Of a stretch of 64,000 bases of DNA, positions 1 through 10,363 are shown in pieces. The DNA is taken from NCBI GenBank assembly GCA_963556495.2, contig OY747710.1:41303000-41366999 (forward strand), given 5' to 3'. This DNA comes from Valencia hispanica (taxonomy: Eukaryota; Chordata; Actinopteri; Cyprinodontiformes; Valenciidae). The position numbers were made by a program, and so were the translations under genes. The notes under the pieces are model-generated. The model worked only from the letters and a program-made list of their open reading frames with translations, searched no databases and was not told the DNA's origin. How positions within the stretch are numbered: the first letter of the stretch is position 1; each line of letters begins with the position of its first letter.

Positions 1-800
1 AAACAAGATTGACAACACAGTCAGCCAACCAGAGAGCAGAGAACAGAGTACCAGGAAGTGCCAGCATTCTCAACGAACAGACGACAAAAACTTTCTAGGA
101 GCCACAAATAAGTAAGAGAAACGCCCGAAAAGTTCTGAATGGTGCATAAGAGATGGAAGTATCAAAAAATAATGTTTATTTGCCGAAGATATCATCTTTA
201 CACGGCAAAACAGCAAAGGTAAGGCAAATTTTACTACTGCGATTCTGAAAAGCGATTTCCTGTTGTGTTATACTTTGGCTTATATCTCCACGGTGCTTTG
301 GTGTAGTGTCTTGGCAGATGTATCCTTGGAATCGGCTGGTTCTCTGCTTCCATTTGAGGGGCTGCTTGTGAATTTAGGACAAAGGATTGCTGCGGTAGAG
401 CCAGAAATGTGGCAGCTGGGTTGACAAAACTATGATGTTAGGTTGACAAAACTATGATGTTAAGAGTTTGTTCGCAAATAGTTATTTACGTGGCATCTGA
501 GTTGTGTTTGTGGTTGGTAAAAATAGTTTAGATAGCCTTGTAGCGCGTGGTCTTCTGTTTAATTTGATGTGCATTATGACTATTTTTTCTGTCAGGTTGT
601 GTTGTCTCAAGCCTGTTGAAAAAAAATAATTCCCTCGGGTTTAACAGAGGAAAGTGGTGGGGGAAAATAAATTCTGAAAGAATACCACAGGAAGTCATTT
701 TTGTAGGGTGCCACGATCAATGGAAGGGACACAGATGAGACCAGAATCAAAATTTTCGGTCATAAAGCAAAACGCTTATGTGGGAAAAAACACTGCAAAT
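1..800. other. unassigned non-coding sequence
   Basis: No reading frame with recognisable protein similarity is present. The only structure seen is a perfect 22-bp tandem duplication at 419-440 and 441-462 (unit beginning GGTTGACAAAAC). Confidence 0.5.
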
Positions 801-2213
801 TGTTGTGCTATTCGCCATGATGACTGGACTGGACTACTAAAACAGGCCTCCTGCCGTAAGGACTAGTAATCCCACAATGCACTGCATTAAACCCACCTTC
901 AGTTTAAACAGAAACAGGAGGAACTTCACTGCGTAAATGTGACATCATCATCCCAATTTAAGCACTGAAAGAAGCTCCTTGGATCCGAAAATATACATAC
1001 AGTCTGTTGATCATGTAACAGGTAACTGTATTCCAGCCAATGGAATCAGTCTTGAACCTGACTTGTTCGAAACTCTACAGAAGGAATCTTTGAATTACAG
1101 ATTCCACCAAATAGAGAGACCCTCTATTTTGCCGACACCCTGTTGTCCTGCTGTGGGAGAAGATACCCTGTTATGCTGGAGCTGCAGAGCCGAAAGCTCC
1201 CTGTTTGTCCAGGACCAGACCGTGAACAACACCTCTATATCAGAGCTCACGTGGGCTAGCCTCCACTAGCCACCCATCCCTGAGGCCTAGCTTCTAGCTG
1301 CACCCAACGTAGCTGCTGCTGAGCCGATCAGCTAACAACAGCTGAGTTTTCCTCTTTCATCGTGTTTTTCCCACAGACAACAGATTCACCCATCTACAGA
1401 GATCTAAGACTTGTTCAAGTAAGGTTGTGTGTGTGTCAAAAATTAGTATTGTAAGTTGCTTTGAAACCACCTTCTTAGTATGCCAAAATACTCAAATTAG
1501 ACTCATCACTGCGGTGGCTGATCCATTCAATCAAATCTAGTTAGCAAAAGGTTATTGATTTCTAATTCAGCAAATTATTTAATGAGACATTACTTACTCC
1601 AAATAATGTTTTGTATTCACTTCTGTTTTGCATTGTGAATTTGTTGTTTGAACACAAACCAAATTGTGCTAATTAGTCTTAAACTAATCATAATAATTTA
1701 AAACTATCTTAGCCTCACTTCCAAATTCTTCAACACAAGCCTTGGTCTTTAGGCATGCAAGTTCATACTGAACTGTGACATCACTATAAGTTTACTGGTT
1801 ACCATTTGTATTTCTATGTACATTGGTACATATGACCGTTTTTACTTTTGGTAGTTAGTTTTATTGTTCATTCTTCTAGTCTGTAGTATAGTTGTGTGTT
1901 CCTAACTTAGTGCGTTTGTTGATAAAAAGTATTTTGATTGGAAAGTTAAATTATTTTTGTTGATAAACTTTTGCATTTTGGAAAGTTGTTGTTTGTTGTT
2001 ATTCCATGTACATGTGTAGTAATATGTCGTTTGAAGAACGCCACAGACTTACTCCTTCATTTATTATTGTTTAATTACCTCAGCCTAATCAGGCAGGTAG
2101 TCAACATTAACTCAGACTAAACTCTTTGGCTATTATTATTTCCTGTACTGTCAGAAAGGTGCCCCAACTTGGTAAATTTGACCCCAATTACTAATTGTAT
2201 TAATAATTAACCT
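801..2213 (+). mobile_element. LTR-like repeat, copy A
   Basis: The 3' half (about 1620-2200) aligns with 31085-31640. Shared words in order include CACAAACCAAA, GTGCTAATTA, CTTAAACTAATCA, ACACAAGCC, GTGACATCAC, TTTTGGAAAGT and a terminal GGTGCCCCAAC. Near the 5' end, AATCCCACAATGCAC (867-881) and GTGACATCATCA (about 940) sit where copies B and C carry a ZNF143-like motif and a CRE-like motif. The proposed 5' end, TGTTG at 801, is inferred from copies B and C. The 3' end abuts the Rex1 tail, so its natural terminus may be lost. No protein is encoded. It could be a solo LTR or part of a non-autonomous element; the family is not identified. Confidence 0.55.
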
Positions 2214-2418
2214 AATTCAATTAAATTCAATTCAAAAATACTTTATTGATCCCAGAGCGAAATTAAGTGTTGGCATAGCTCATACAATTAATTCTTTAAA
2301 GAATTGTGGTAGATAATGATGGCTGTGGGCAGGAAATATTTCCTGTAGTGGTCTCTGTTGCAGCAAAACTGAAGAAGCCTCCAACTGAAGCCTCTCTGTT
2401 GTTGCAGGATAGTCTCAT

Positions 2419-2830
2419 TCAATTCAATTCAATTCAGTTTATTTATATAGTGCCAATTCACAACAGATGTCATCTCAAGGCACTTAACAAGAAGTTATTT
2501 CAATACAATTATACAAACATTCCAATCAGTTAAAAAGTTTCCTATTTAAGGAATCCCAGCAGATTGCATCACTCATTGGCATGAGGTTGGGCAGATTTCA
2601 ACCACAGCAATCCTTCAGCAATCCCTCATACTGAGCAAGCATGTAGCGACAGTGGAGAGGAAAAACTCCCCTTTAACAGTAAGAAACCTCCAACAGAACC
2701 AGGCTCAGTAGGAGCGGCCATCTGCCACGACCGTCTGGGGGTTTGAGAAGACAGAGCAGAACACAGAAGGAACAGAAGATCTGGTATAAGAGTAATTTCT
2801 ATGTTACAGAAAGTAAAAAGTTGATAACAT
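2419..2830 (-). mobile_element. L2-type LINE 3' UTR inserted in the Rex1 3' UTR
   Basis: The stretch begins with (ATTCA)n, then TTTATTTATATAGTGCCAATTCACAACA, CTCAAGGCACTT, GGAAAAACTCCCCTTTAACAG, AAACCTCCAACAGAACCAGG and GCGGCCATCTGCC. This is the widely dispersed teleost L2-type 3' end read backwards. The Rex1 sequence stops at AGTCTCAT (2411-2418) and resumes at GAAGAGGGTGCTC (2831). In the intact copy at 61.3 kb these two words are contiguous, which defines the insertion. A short CAT on both sides may be the target duplication. Confidence 0.8.
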
Positions 2831-3926
2831 GAAGAGGGTGCTCAGGGTTGTCCCTAATTTTTTTGATTTTATGAAGAATCCTTCTTTGCATCATCATCTC
2901 CAGATGTTCCACAGTTGTCCCCAGAACAGAACCAGCCTTCTTTATCAGGTTGTTTAGCTTTTTTAAATCCCTGGCTCTGATGCTCCTGCCCCAACAAATG
3001 ACGGCTGAAGAGATTACACTCTCCACAACAGACTTGTAGGAGATTTGCAGCATCTTGCTGCAAACCTTGAAGGACCTAAGCTGCCTCAAGAAGTACAGGC
3101 TGCGCTGTCCCTTCATGTAGACGGCTTCACTGTTGCGCCTCCAGTCCAGTCGGTTGTCCAGGTGAACTCTGAGGTAGTCTTCATTTATACCCCTTAACCA
3201 CCTCACCCATGATGGAAACAGTGTTTGACTTATCCCTGTTTCTTCTGAAATCTACAATCATCTCCTTTGTTTTGTTCACAGTAAAGTTAAGACGACCACA
3301 TCATGTCACAAAGCAGTCCACCAGCTCTCTGTGTTCAGCTTCTTGTCCATCTCTGATACACCCGACAATTGCAGAGTCATCTGAGTATTTCTGCAGATGA
3401 CAGGTCTCTGATTTGTACTGGAAGTCTGAGGTGTACAGAGTGAAAAGGAATGGTGAGAATATGGTCCCTTGTGGTGCTCCTGTGCCACTGACCACCTGGT
3501 TTGACACACAATCCTTCAGTCTCACAAACTGTGGTCTCTTTGTCAGGTAGTGGTTGATCCAGGCGATTGATGAGGGCTCCACCTGTGTCTTCAGGAGTTT
3601 CTGATTAAGCACATTAAGCTGAATTGTGTTAAATGCAATGGAGAAATCAAATAACATGATCTTCACAGTGCTGCCTGCTTTTTCCAGATGACAGTGGGTT
3701 GGTTGAAGCAGGTGGATGAGGACATCTTCAACTCCAACTCCACGGCGAAAAGCAAACTGCAGCGGCTCCTGCTATGTTCTTGTTTGCTTATTCAGGTGGA
3801 CCAACAGGAGTCTCTCCAGGACCTTCATGATGTGGGATGTAAGGGGAACAGGTCTATTGTCATTGATGACTGATGGGTGAGTTTTCTTTGGTACTGGAAC
3901 AGGGCAATGTTGAGGCAATGGCCTTA

Positions 3927-4054
3927 ACTGAACGAACTGGATCTCCCATAATCCTTTCACTGAACGAACTGGATCTCCCATCATCCTTTCACTGAACGAA
4001 CTGCATCTCCAAGCATCCTTCCACTGAACGAACTGCATCTCCCAGCACCCATTG
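3927..4054 (+). repeat. four tandem 32-bp repeats with ZNF143-like motif
   Basis: Units at 3927-3958, 3959-3990, 3991-4022 and 4023-4054 all start ACTGAACGAACTG and continue with [G/C]ATCTCCCA[T/G][A/C]ATCC-like sequence. The core (ACTGCATCTCCCAGCA in unit 4) resembles the vertebrate ZNF143/Staf site ACTACAATTCCCAGAATGC. The copy closest to the TATA-like box is the best match. Confidence 0.85.
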
Positions 4055-4117
4055 CGCTGCCCTCAACCCATTCTCATTGGTTTGTGGCCAGTGATGACAT
4101 CACAGAGTTGATAAAAG
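4023..4117 (+). promoter_or_regulatory. putative promoter of LTR-like copy B
   Basis: Within 95 bp lie a ZNF143-like site (4031-4050), an inverted CCAAT box CATTGG (4075-4080), the perfect palindrome GTGATGACATCAC (4091-4103; CRE-like) and a TATA-like GATAAAAG (4110-4117). A second ATTGG is just downstream (4145-4150). Copy C has the same order, which argues for function in the ancestral element. Activity today is unknown. Confidence 0.55.
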
Positions 4118-5344
4118 CAGCGCGAATATTGAAATAAGCGTCTCTATTGGTCTCTCTTGGTCCCAGAGCGGTGCCTGTGAGGAGACGCTTTAATCCACTG
4201 CTAGCATTTTCCCCTTTTTTGTTCAAACCTGCTGGACCAGGAAGAACTTCCCTTTTAAACTTCGAAGTGAATCGGCCGATCAAACGGACTTTCCTGTACG
4301 GGCAACCGGGTAGTCCGCTGGCCATCTGAGCTCTATTGAAAACAGGCCTGAGTCCCTCAGCGCCTAAAAGTTGGACGTCCGCTTTTCCGACCTCGGTTTT
4401 GCGCAAAACAGCTCCTTTAAACTGGACACTTTCTACGTTCTTCGTCGTGGACTGTGGAGAGCTGACCCCACCAAGTAGGATTAAACTGATTTATATCTTT
4501 GGTCCGGGTAGAGGAGAATTAGGTCTTGACGGCTAATATCCATTTTCTGTTGGTTAAAATAAGTTTGTCAACTGTTTAACCACTGTTATTCTTGGTCGTC
4601 TGTCGCCGTACACCGACCCTGAATGTGCATGCTTTTGTGTTTTATTATTTGACTTTGGTTGCAACCAGAAGCAGTATATTATATTGTCTTATTTCTTTGT
4701 TTGTTTATTGTCTGCTGCGGTCGGCGCGTGTCTGTTTAGACAGGTCGCGTGGCCTCACTTGATCCCCTTTCTCCGTCGCCCTCGTTTCCTTTGTCCAAGC
4801 CACCATTGGTAATGAAACTAGCGTTTTGTTGAATTGCCACGCGGTCTTCCTTTGTCTTCCTTTGTGAACCGATCGTGCCAATTGATAAGACTTGAGTTAT
4901 TTATCGCATTGAGTGTGCTAAACTGAACCCCCCTCATTCGCTCGCTGTCTCCCACACACACACACAGCGCTGCACACACACACACAGCCGCACACACACG
5001 CCCCCTTCCCTTGATGTTAACTTTGTTCTATATTTTTGCATGCGTTAGAATAGATGGAAATTATGAATGAAATGTAATCTGTAAGGTTGACCTATTTCAT
5101 TAATAAATTCCCTTAAGTAACGAGAGATTTCCTGTGCTATTTCAGTGTGTGCTGTGAAGTTTGTTTTAACCCCGCGGATGAACTCTACGCCTTTTCAGAG
5201 AGACTGACTGTCTGGTTTAATTAAAATTATCTCATTTATGAGATTGGTGCCCCGAAATATTTAATAAACAGGTTAAACTCGAACGTCATCAATAATTATA
5301 TTAATATTATATTATTGATTATAATTATTGATGCTCAGAAAACC

Positions 5345-5655
5345 ATCCATCCATCCATCCATTTTCTTCCGCTTATCCGGGGTCGGGTCGCGGGGGCAGC
5401 AGCCTAAGCAAAGAGACCCAGACTTCCCTCTCCCCAGCTACTTGTTCCAGCTCCTCGGGAGGAACCCCAAGGCGCTCCCAGGCCAGCCGAGAAACATAGT
5501 CCCTCCAGCGTGTCCTGGGCCTTCCCCTGGGCCTCCTCCCGGTGGGACGTGCCTGAAACACCTCACCAGGGAGGCGTCCAGGAGGCATCCTGACCAGATG
5601 CCCGAGCCACCTCAACTGACTCCTCTCGATGTGGAGAAGCAGCGGCTCAGCAGCG
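5345..5655 (-). mobile_element. Rex3: Rex3 (RTE) LINE, 5'-truncated, with 12-bp target duplication
   Basis: The reverse strand encodes the RTE C-terminus (RWLGHLVRMPPGRLPGEVFQ, RPRTRWRDYVSRLAWERLG, LLRLLPPRPDPG) and ends in a (GATG)n tail, seen here as CCATCCATCC after 5344. This tail and end are typical of Rex3. GCTCAGAAAACC flanks it at 5333-5344 and 5656-5667, a perfect 12-bp duplication. It sits inside LTR-like copy B and is therefore younger than it. Confidence 0.93.
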
Positions 5656-5843
5656 GCTCAGAAAACCAGACAACAAATATTTATTATTAATAGTTACAAC
5701 AGCATGATGTCTTCCACAACACTGGGACATTCTCCTGGGTCAGGCTAAGGTTGAAGAGGTGCTTCAGAATCCCAGAGCTGCTCTGCACAGGCCTTCATAA
5801 CTCTGGGGCTGACACCATCTGGACCTGCAGCCTTGTGTGAGCT

Positions 5844-5878
5844 ATAGAGTCCCTATAGAGTCCCTATAGAGTCCCTTT
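5844..5878. repeat. triple 12-bp tandem repeat CTATAGAGTCCC
   Basis: CTATAGAGTCCC occurs three times in a row inside decayed Rex1 coding sequence. It is a small local expansion without visible consequence. Confidence 0.8.
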
Positions 5879-7425
5879 GCCTCCCAAAGCTAAGGGAGTA
5901 GTAGCATCTCCTGACTTGGTTGAAGACAAACTTGTGGAAGCAGAATAGTCCATCACTGAGATGAAGGATAAAACATCTGAGATGTGACAGGAAAGCTGTG
6001 GGTCAGAGAAAGGTGGGATGTCTGTTTGGCTAGGGATGGGAGGGGGGATGCTGAGCTAGTTCCTGAACTAAACCTGTTGAAGAATGTGTTCAGTTCATTG
6101 GCTCTGTCCAGACTTGCATCTATCCAATCCTTCCTGTGCTTAAAGCCTGTGATCTTTTTCATTCCTGACCAGACCTCTCTGATATTGTTCCTCTCTAATT
6201 TGTTCTCCAGCTTCTTCCTGTATGCTTCTTTGCTGTCTCTGATCTTGACCTTAAGTTTTTTCTGTATATTCCTCAATAATTCCCTGTCTCCCTCCCTGAA
6301 GGCTCTTTTGTTCTTGTTCAGCAGTTCCTTCAGGTAACTGGTGATCCAGGGTTTGTTATTAGGGAAGCATCTCACTGTTCTGGTGGGGATGATGCTGTCC
6401 ACACTGAAGTTTATATAGGCAGTCACACACTCAGTCATGGCATTGATGTCCTCTCCATGTGCTTGACAAAAAGTCATCCAGTTTGGGGTCTCAAAACAAC
6501 CCTAAAGGGCTTCTTCAGCTTCATGTGACCATTTTCTCACAGTTCTCTTTGTCACAGGTGGCCTCTGAACAAGTGGTTTATATTCTGTGCAGAGAAAAAC
6601 AAGACTTTGATCTGATTGTCCCAGAGGAGGTCTTTGTTTGAACATTTATGCATCATTGACATTTGCATAAAAAAAATCCAAGGTCTTGTTTTCTCTTGTG
6701 AAGCAGCTGACAAACTGTTGAAATGTTGGAAGTGTAGACAAGAGCGAGGCATGATTAAAATCACCAGATATTCCCACAAATGCATTGGGGCTGGGGCTGT
6801 AGATTAGCGATAACAGAACTGATGACATCCCATGCATTGTCTGCAACGGCTGACGGTGAAGTGTAAACAACTGCCAAAATTACACTGCTGATTTCTCTTG
6901 GTAAATAATATGGACGAAAACTTACTGCCAAGAGTTCAATATCTGGGCTGCAGAGACGACACTTCACAGTAATAAGAATAAGAGATACTTTAATAATGAG
7001 GAAATTAAGTTTCAGTACAACCGATCCAGGATCATACAAACACTTACAAACATTGATACGATACAGGATGTAGATAAAAATGACTCACAATAGGTAGGGG
7101 GGGTGAACAGGGGAAAAAATAGGCAACTCTGCCCAGCCCCCTACAGGGAGCCAAGCCGGGGTGCTGAAAAAACCCACTGCAAAAACATATAAGCACATGT
7201 AACGTGTCCTGGATGACACCATCTGTTGTTGACAAGCACTGCTACTCCACCTCCTTTTCTTTTCCTGCTCATCTTCAGATCTCAGTCTGCTCAGGAAGCC
7301 TGGCAGAGAGATGTTGGAGTCTGGGATATGATCCTGCAGCCACGTTTCAGTAAAACACATAACACTACATTCCCTATACTCCTTGTAAGGGCTTGAAGTT
7401 CATCCATCTTGTTAGCCAGCGATCT

Positions 7426-8161
7426 CCATCCATCCATCCATTTTCTTCCGCTTATCCGGGGTCGGGTCGCGGGGGCAGCAGCCTAAGCAAAGAGACCCAG
7501 ACTTCCCTCTCCCCAGCCACTTTTTCCAGCTCCTCGGGAGGAACCCAAAGGTGCTCCCAGGCCAGCCAAGAGACATAGTCCCTCCAGCGTGTCCTGGGCC
7601 TTCCCTGGGCCTCCTCCCGGTGAGACGTGCCTGAAACAGCTGACCAGGGAGGCCTCCAGGAGGCATCCTGACCAGATGCCCGAGCCACCTCAAGTGACTC
7701 CTCTCGATGTGGAGAAGCAGCGGCTCTACTCTGAGCCCCCTCCGGATGACTGAGCTTCTCACCCTATCTCTAAGGGAGAGCCCAGACACTCTGCGGAGGA
7801 AACTCATTTCAGCCGCTTGTATCCGTGATTTCGTTCTTTCGGTCACCACCCAGAGTTCGTGACCATAGATGAGGGTAGGAACGTAGATCGACCGGTAAAG
7901 CACCCACATAACTGCAGATGCCCCACCAATCCGTCTATCGATCTCCCGCTCCATTTTTCCCTCATTCGTGAACAAGACCCCCAGATACTTAAACTCCTCC
8001 ACTTGGGGAAGGACCCCATCCCCGACCCGGAGAAGGCACCCCACCCTTTTCCGGCTTAAGACCATGACCTCTGATTTGGAGGTGCTGATTCTCATCCCAG
8101 CCGCTTCACACTCGGCTGCGAACCGCTCCAGCGAAAGCTGTAGATCACGTTCCGATGAACC
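7426..8161 (-). mobile_element. Rex3: Rex3 (RTE) LINE inserted in the Rex1 endonuclease
   Basis: About 736 bp, 5'-truncated. The reverse strand encodes the end of the RT and the C-terminus (LERFAAECEAAGMRIS, VEEFKYLGVLFTNEG, GHELWVVTERTKSRIQAAEM, SFLRRVSGLSLRDRVRSSVI, HLRWLGHLVRMPPGGLPGQL), ending in CCATCCATCC at 7426. Flanks are CAGCGATCT (7417-7425) and CAGTGATCT (8162-8170), a 9-bp duplication with one mismatch. The Rex1 frame GNIRSL at one end resumes as ANKMDEL at the other. One frameshift near the end garbles PRTRWRDYV. A 278-codon open frame covers 8248-7412, beginning in Rex1 and running through Rex3, so it is a chance fusion frame and not a gene. Confidence 0.93.
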
Positions 8162-8373
8162 CAGTGATCTAATGTTACCCATTATGATTGATGGAAGAGA
8201 TGGTTTGACTTCCTCCTTCTCCACCTCCTTTTTGCTCCTGCTCTGCATCCACGCCTCCTCCTCCTCAACTCATCAGGGAATTGTGGCTTCAGTTGAGGTA
8301 TTATTTCAGATTTTGCAATGTTAATCAGCTGCTCCCGGCTGTAAACCACCTTGTGTTTATGGTCACGCATCAT

Positions 8374-10154
8374 AACAAGTCATCAAAGAGTGAAAAAATC
8401 CTTCCAACTTCATAGCAACAAAAAACGATCATTTTTGAAACTGGGTCCCAGAGTGGAGAAGTCTCACAATGCCGGCTCAGTTGTCTCCGTGATCATGAGC
8501 TCTCCGGCATGTTTTCTGAGTGGATGATGTCGCCTCCCTATTCCTATATGTAACGCGCATGCGCAACTCTGTGATATAGTAAACAAACATGGTGCCCTAC
8601 GGTGTTGTGGTCCTAATAAAGCCAATACTGACCTTGTTATGGATCCTAGAATACGATTTACTGTCCCTCCTCTATCACTAGCGGCAACAAATTGGATTCG
8701 GAAAACCACAGACACCATATTCTTATAATAAAGCTCTCCTTTGAAGCTAGATTTGTCGTGTTTGCCACCGGGTTGACTGCGAATGCTCTGTGTTCTTTTC
8801 TGTCTTTCTCTGGCAGTATCACAGTGCCACCAGTGGGCCCGGCATATGTACTGCAGCATTTTAAGCTGGTTTGTGTGTGGTTCACTTGGAAAAAGGTGAC
8901 GTTTTTACAGACTATGTTTTTGAAACTTTACTTGTATTGTCTCGGCGTAGAGCCTGCCATAAATCCAATTGAGATCTGGTGGCAAAACCAGAAAACTGGG
9001 CCTGAAGTTTGAGATTTTTTTTGCATAGAAGAAGCTGGTGGAAACAAGCCGCCAAAGCTCTTGGCCACATTTTGTTTTTGCTTCCAGACATCATTTTGAA
9101 AAGCTGAAATAATATAAATCAGAAAAAGGGGAAGAAATCTGTTCAAACACATATACATAAGAGAACTGGTGTGTAAAAAACACATAAAAGTGTTAAATCC
9201 TAATTATTAAATTAAAATCTCAAAACCATAATTTATGTAATCCAATGACTCATTTAAACTACTAGCTTGACTTCAGGAATTAAGCTCTCCACAGATCTGT
9301 CTCACTCTGTCCTGACTGTTTCCATTAAGTTTTAAGCATAATAACTTAATAACAATGTAAAAAAAAAGAAGCTATAATTTTTTTTTGTAGAGTAGTTTGG
9401 CTGGTTATTGAAGTTAGATTTTGAACTTTGACGTTATTATTGTTTAAGTTATCGCCACCTGCTGGCATGGGATGATTATTACAGCATTTTGTTTTATATT
9501 GCAGAGACAGATTTTCTGAAGAACTGAAAGAAACATCAGCATCCTAAACATTTTCGAGTTTTTTAAAAATGAGTTGACAATAAAACATGTCTGTGCCTAC
9601 AAAATCATAGCATAGCAGCAACATTTCAAAACATCCATCTGTAGTCTTACACCCACAATATGAGAGACCAGGTGATGAAGCTTGGAGATCCAGGACGGAC
9701 ACCCAATTACACTCCTGATGTATTCCAAGACTGAAGTGGATGTAGAGTCTCTTAAAAGAATTGTGGATATGCTCAAAGGTCTGTTCCTGGTGAAATGTGT
9801 CTGCAAAACCTTAAACAGGAGGTATCCAGGAGGTATCCTACGTTGTTGCATGTCCTGCATCACTCTACCGTAGCTTGCCAGTAAGACATAATGATACTCC
9901 TTCCCTTCAGAAAGAGACCAACCCTGGGCCATACAAGTGCAACAACACACAGTAAATCATGTATACTGTGCAATAAAAAATCTGTGCTACATTTGCACTT
10001 TGATAAAACAGGCACACATTTGTGAAAAGAACAGTAATAAGTGTATATTAATATTTTAAATGGTTTCCTTCAGACAAAACTTCTAGGATATAATTGCTAA
10101 AGTGCAAACTAAAAATGTACATAAACCTTTAAATCTTGGTTATTTAAAAATAAT
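8374..10154. other. unassigned; possible 5' part of Rex1 plus unique sequence
   Basis: No convincing protein. A perfect GCGCATGCGC palindrome (8555-8564) matches the NRF1 site and lies about 180 bp upstream of the first Rex1 methionine on the minus strand, so part of 8374-8860 may be the Rex1 5' UTR. The rest is AT-rich with no feature that I recognise. Confidence 0.4.
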
Positions 10155-10162
10155 GGGCTTTC

Positions 10163-10355
10163 TTGGGGAGTCGCGTAGCATAGTGGTTAGTGAGGGCATC
10201 TCATGTACAAAGGCCTCAGTCCTTAACGCAGGCATCCCGGGTTTGAGTTCCTGTCCTGGTGGACCTTTGCAGCATGTCTTCTCCCACTTCTATGTACTAT
10301 CCATTGTCATATAAAGGCCACTGTACCCACAAAACATTTAAAATAAATAAATAAA
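10163..10355 (+). mobile_element. tRNA-derived SINE
   Basis: Pol III A box GTAGCATAGTGGTTAGTG (10175-10192) and B box GGTTTGAGTTC (10239-10249) lie about 65 bp apart. A short body with ATAAAGGCCACTGT follows, then a (AAAT)n tail. The flanks GGGCTTTC (10155-10162) and GGGCTTCC (10356-10363) are an 8-bp duplication with one mismatch. Confidence 0.88.
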
Positions 10356-10363
10356 GGGCTTCC

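Larger units (their letters stand above)
3908..5701 (+). mobile_element. LTR-like repeat, copy B, inserted in Rex1 RT
   Basis: Ends are TGTTG (3908) and CAACA (5701). The flanks read GCAA before and GCAT after, a plausible 4-bp target duplication with one change. On both sides Rex1 RT coding sequence continues in register. Excluding a nested Rex3 fragment the element is about 1.47 kb. From the left it holds four 32-bp repeats, inverted CCAAT boxes, a CRE-like palindrome, a TATA-like box, a GC-richer transcribed-looking leader shared with copy C (GCTGGACC, TTCGAAGT), CA-rich tracts, AATAAA near 5102, and ATTGGTGCCCCGAA near 5245. TG...CA ends, promoter, poly(A) signal and lack of coding fit a solo LTR. 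The family is not identified. Confidence 0.65.
2214..8373 (-). mobile_element. Rex1: Rex1 (CR1-like) LINE, near full length, split by three insertions
   Basis: One Rex1 element runs 5' to 3' from about 8373 to 2214. The reverse strand encodes, in order: a basic N-terminus and start of the endonuclease (8373-8171; MMRDHKHKVVYSREQ, then PSIIMGNIRSL); the rest of the endonuclease (7416-6550; FTETWLQDH, GDFNHASLLS); the linker (6477-5953; NKPWITSYLKELLNKNKRAF); the first RT block (5950-5702; KAAGPDGVSP-type, ending VLWKTSC); the remaining RT (3906-2831; PVPKK, FDFSIAFNTIQ, GAPQGTIFSPF, HLQKYSDDSAIVG); and the 3' UTR with tail at 2418-2214. The pieces join in register across foreign segments at 2419-2830, 3908-5701 and 7426-8161, giving about 3.2 kb net. 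FSxAFNT and the RLYFLRxLRSF block are hallmarks of Rex1. Several stops and frameshifts make it dead. Confidence 0.9.

Noticed and set aside
7412..8248. 278-codon frame that could look like a novel gene
   Set aside because: It starts in the Rex1 endonuclease and continues through the nested Rex3; the join is the insertion point, marked by the target duplication.
8583..8720. Possible THAP-type zinc finger (CCGPNK...RFTVPP...NWIRK) starting near an ATG
   Set aside because: The required C2CH spacing is not present and the frame does not start at the ATG; similarity is too weak.
9597..9950. 117-codon minus-strand frame
   Set aside because: No recognisable domain, no splice context, and a similar-length frame exists on the other strand.
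10175..10249. tRNA gene
   Set aside because: A and B boxes are present, but the body, tail and target duplication identify a SINE and no cloverleaf was evident.
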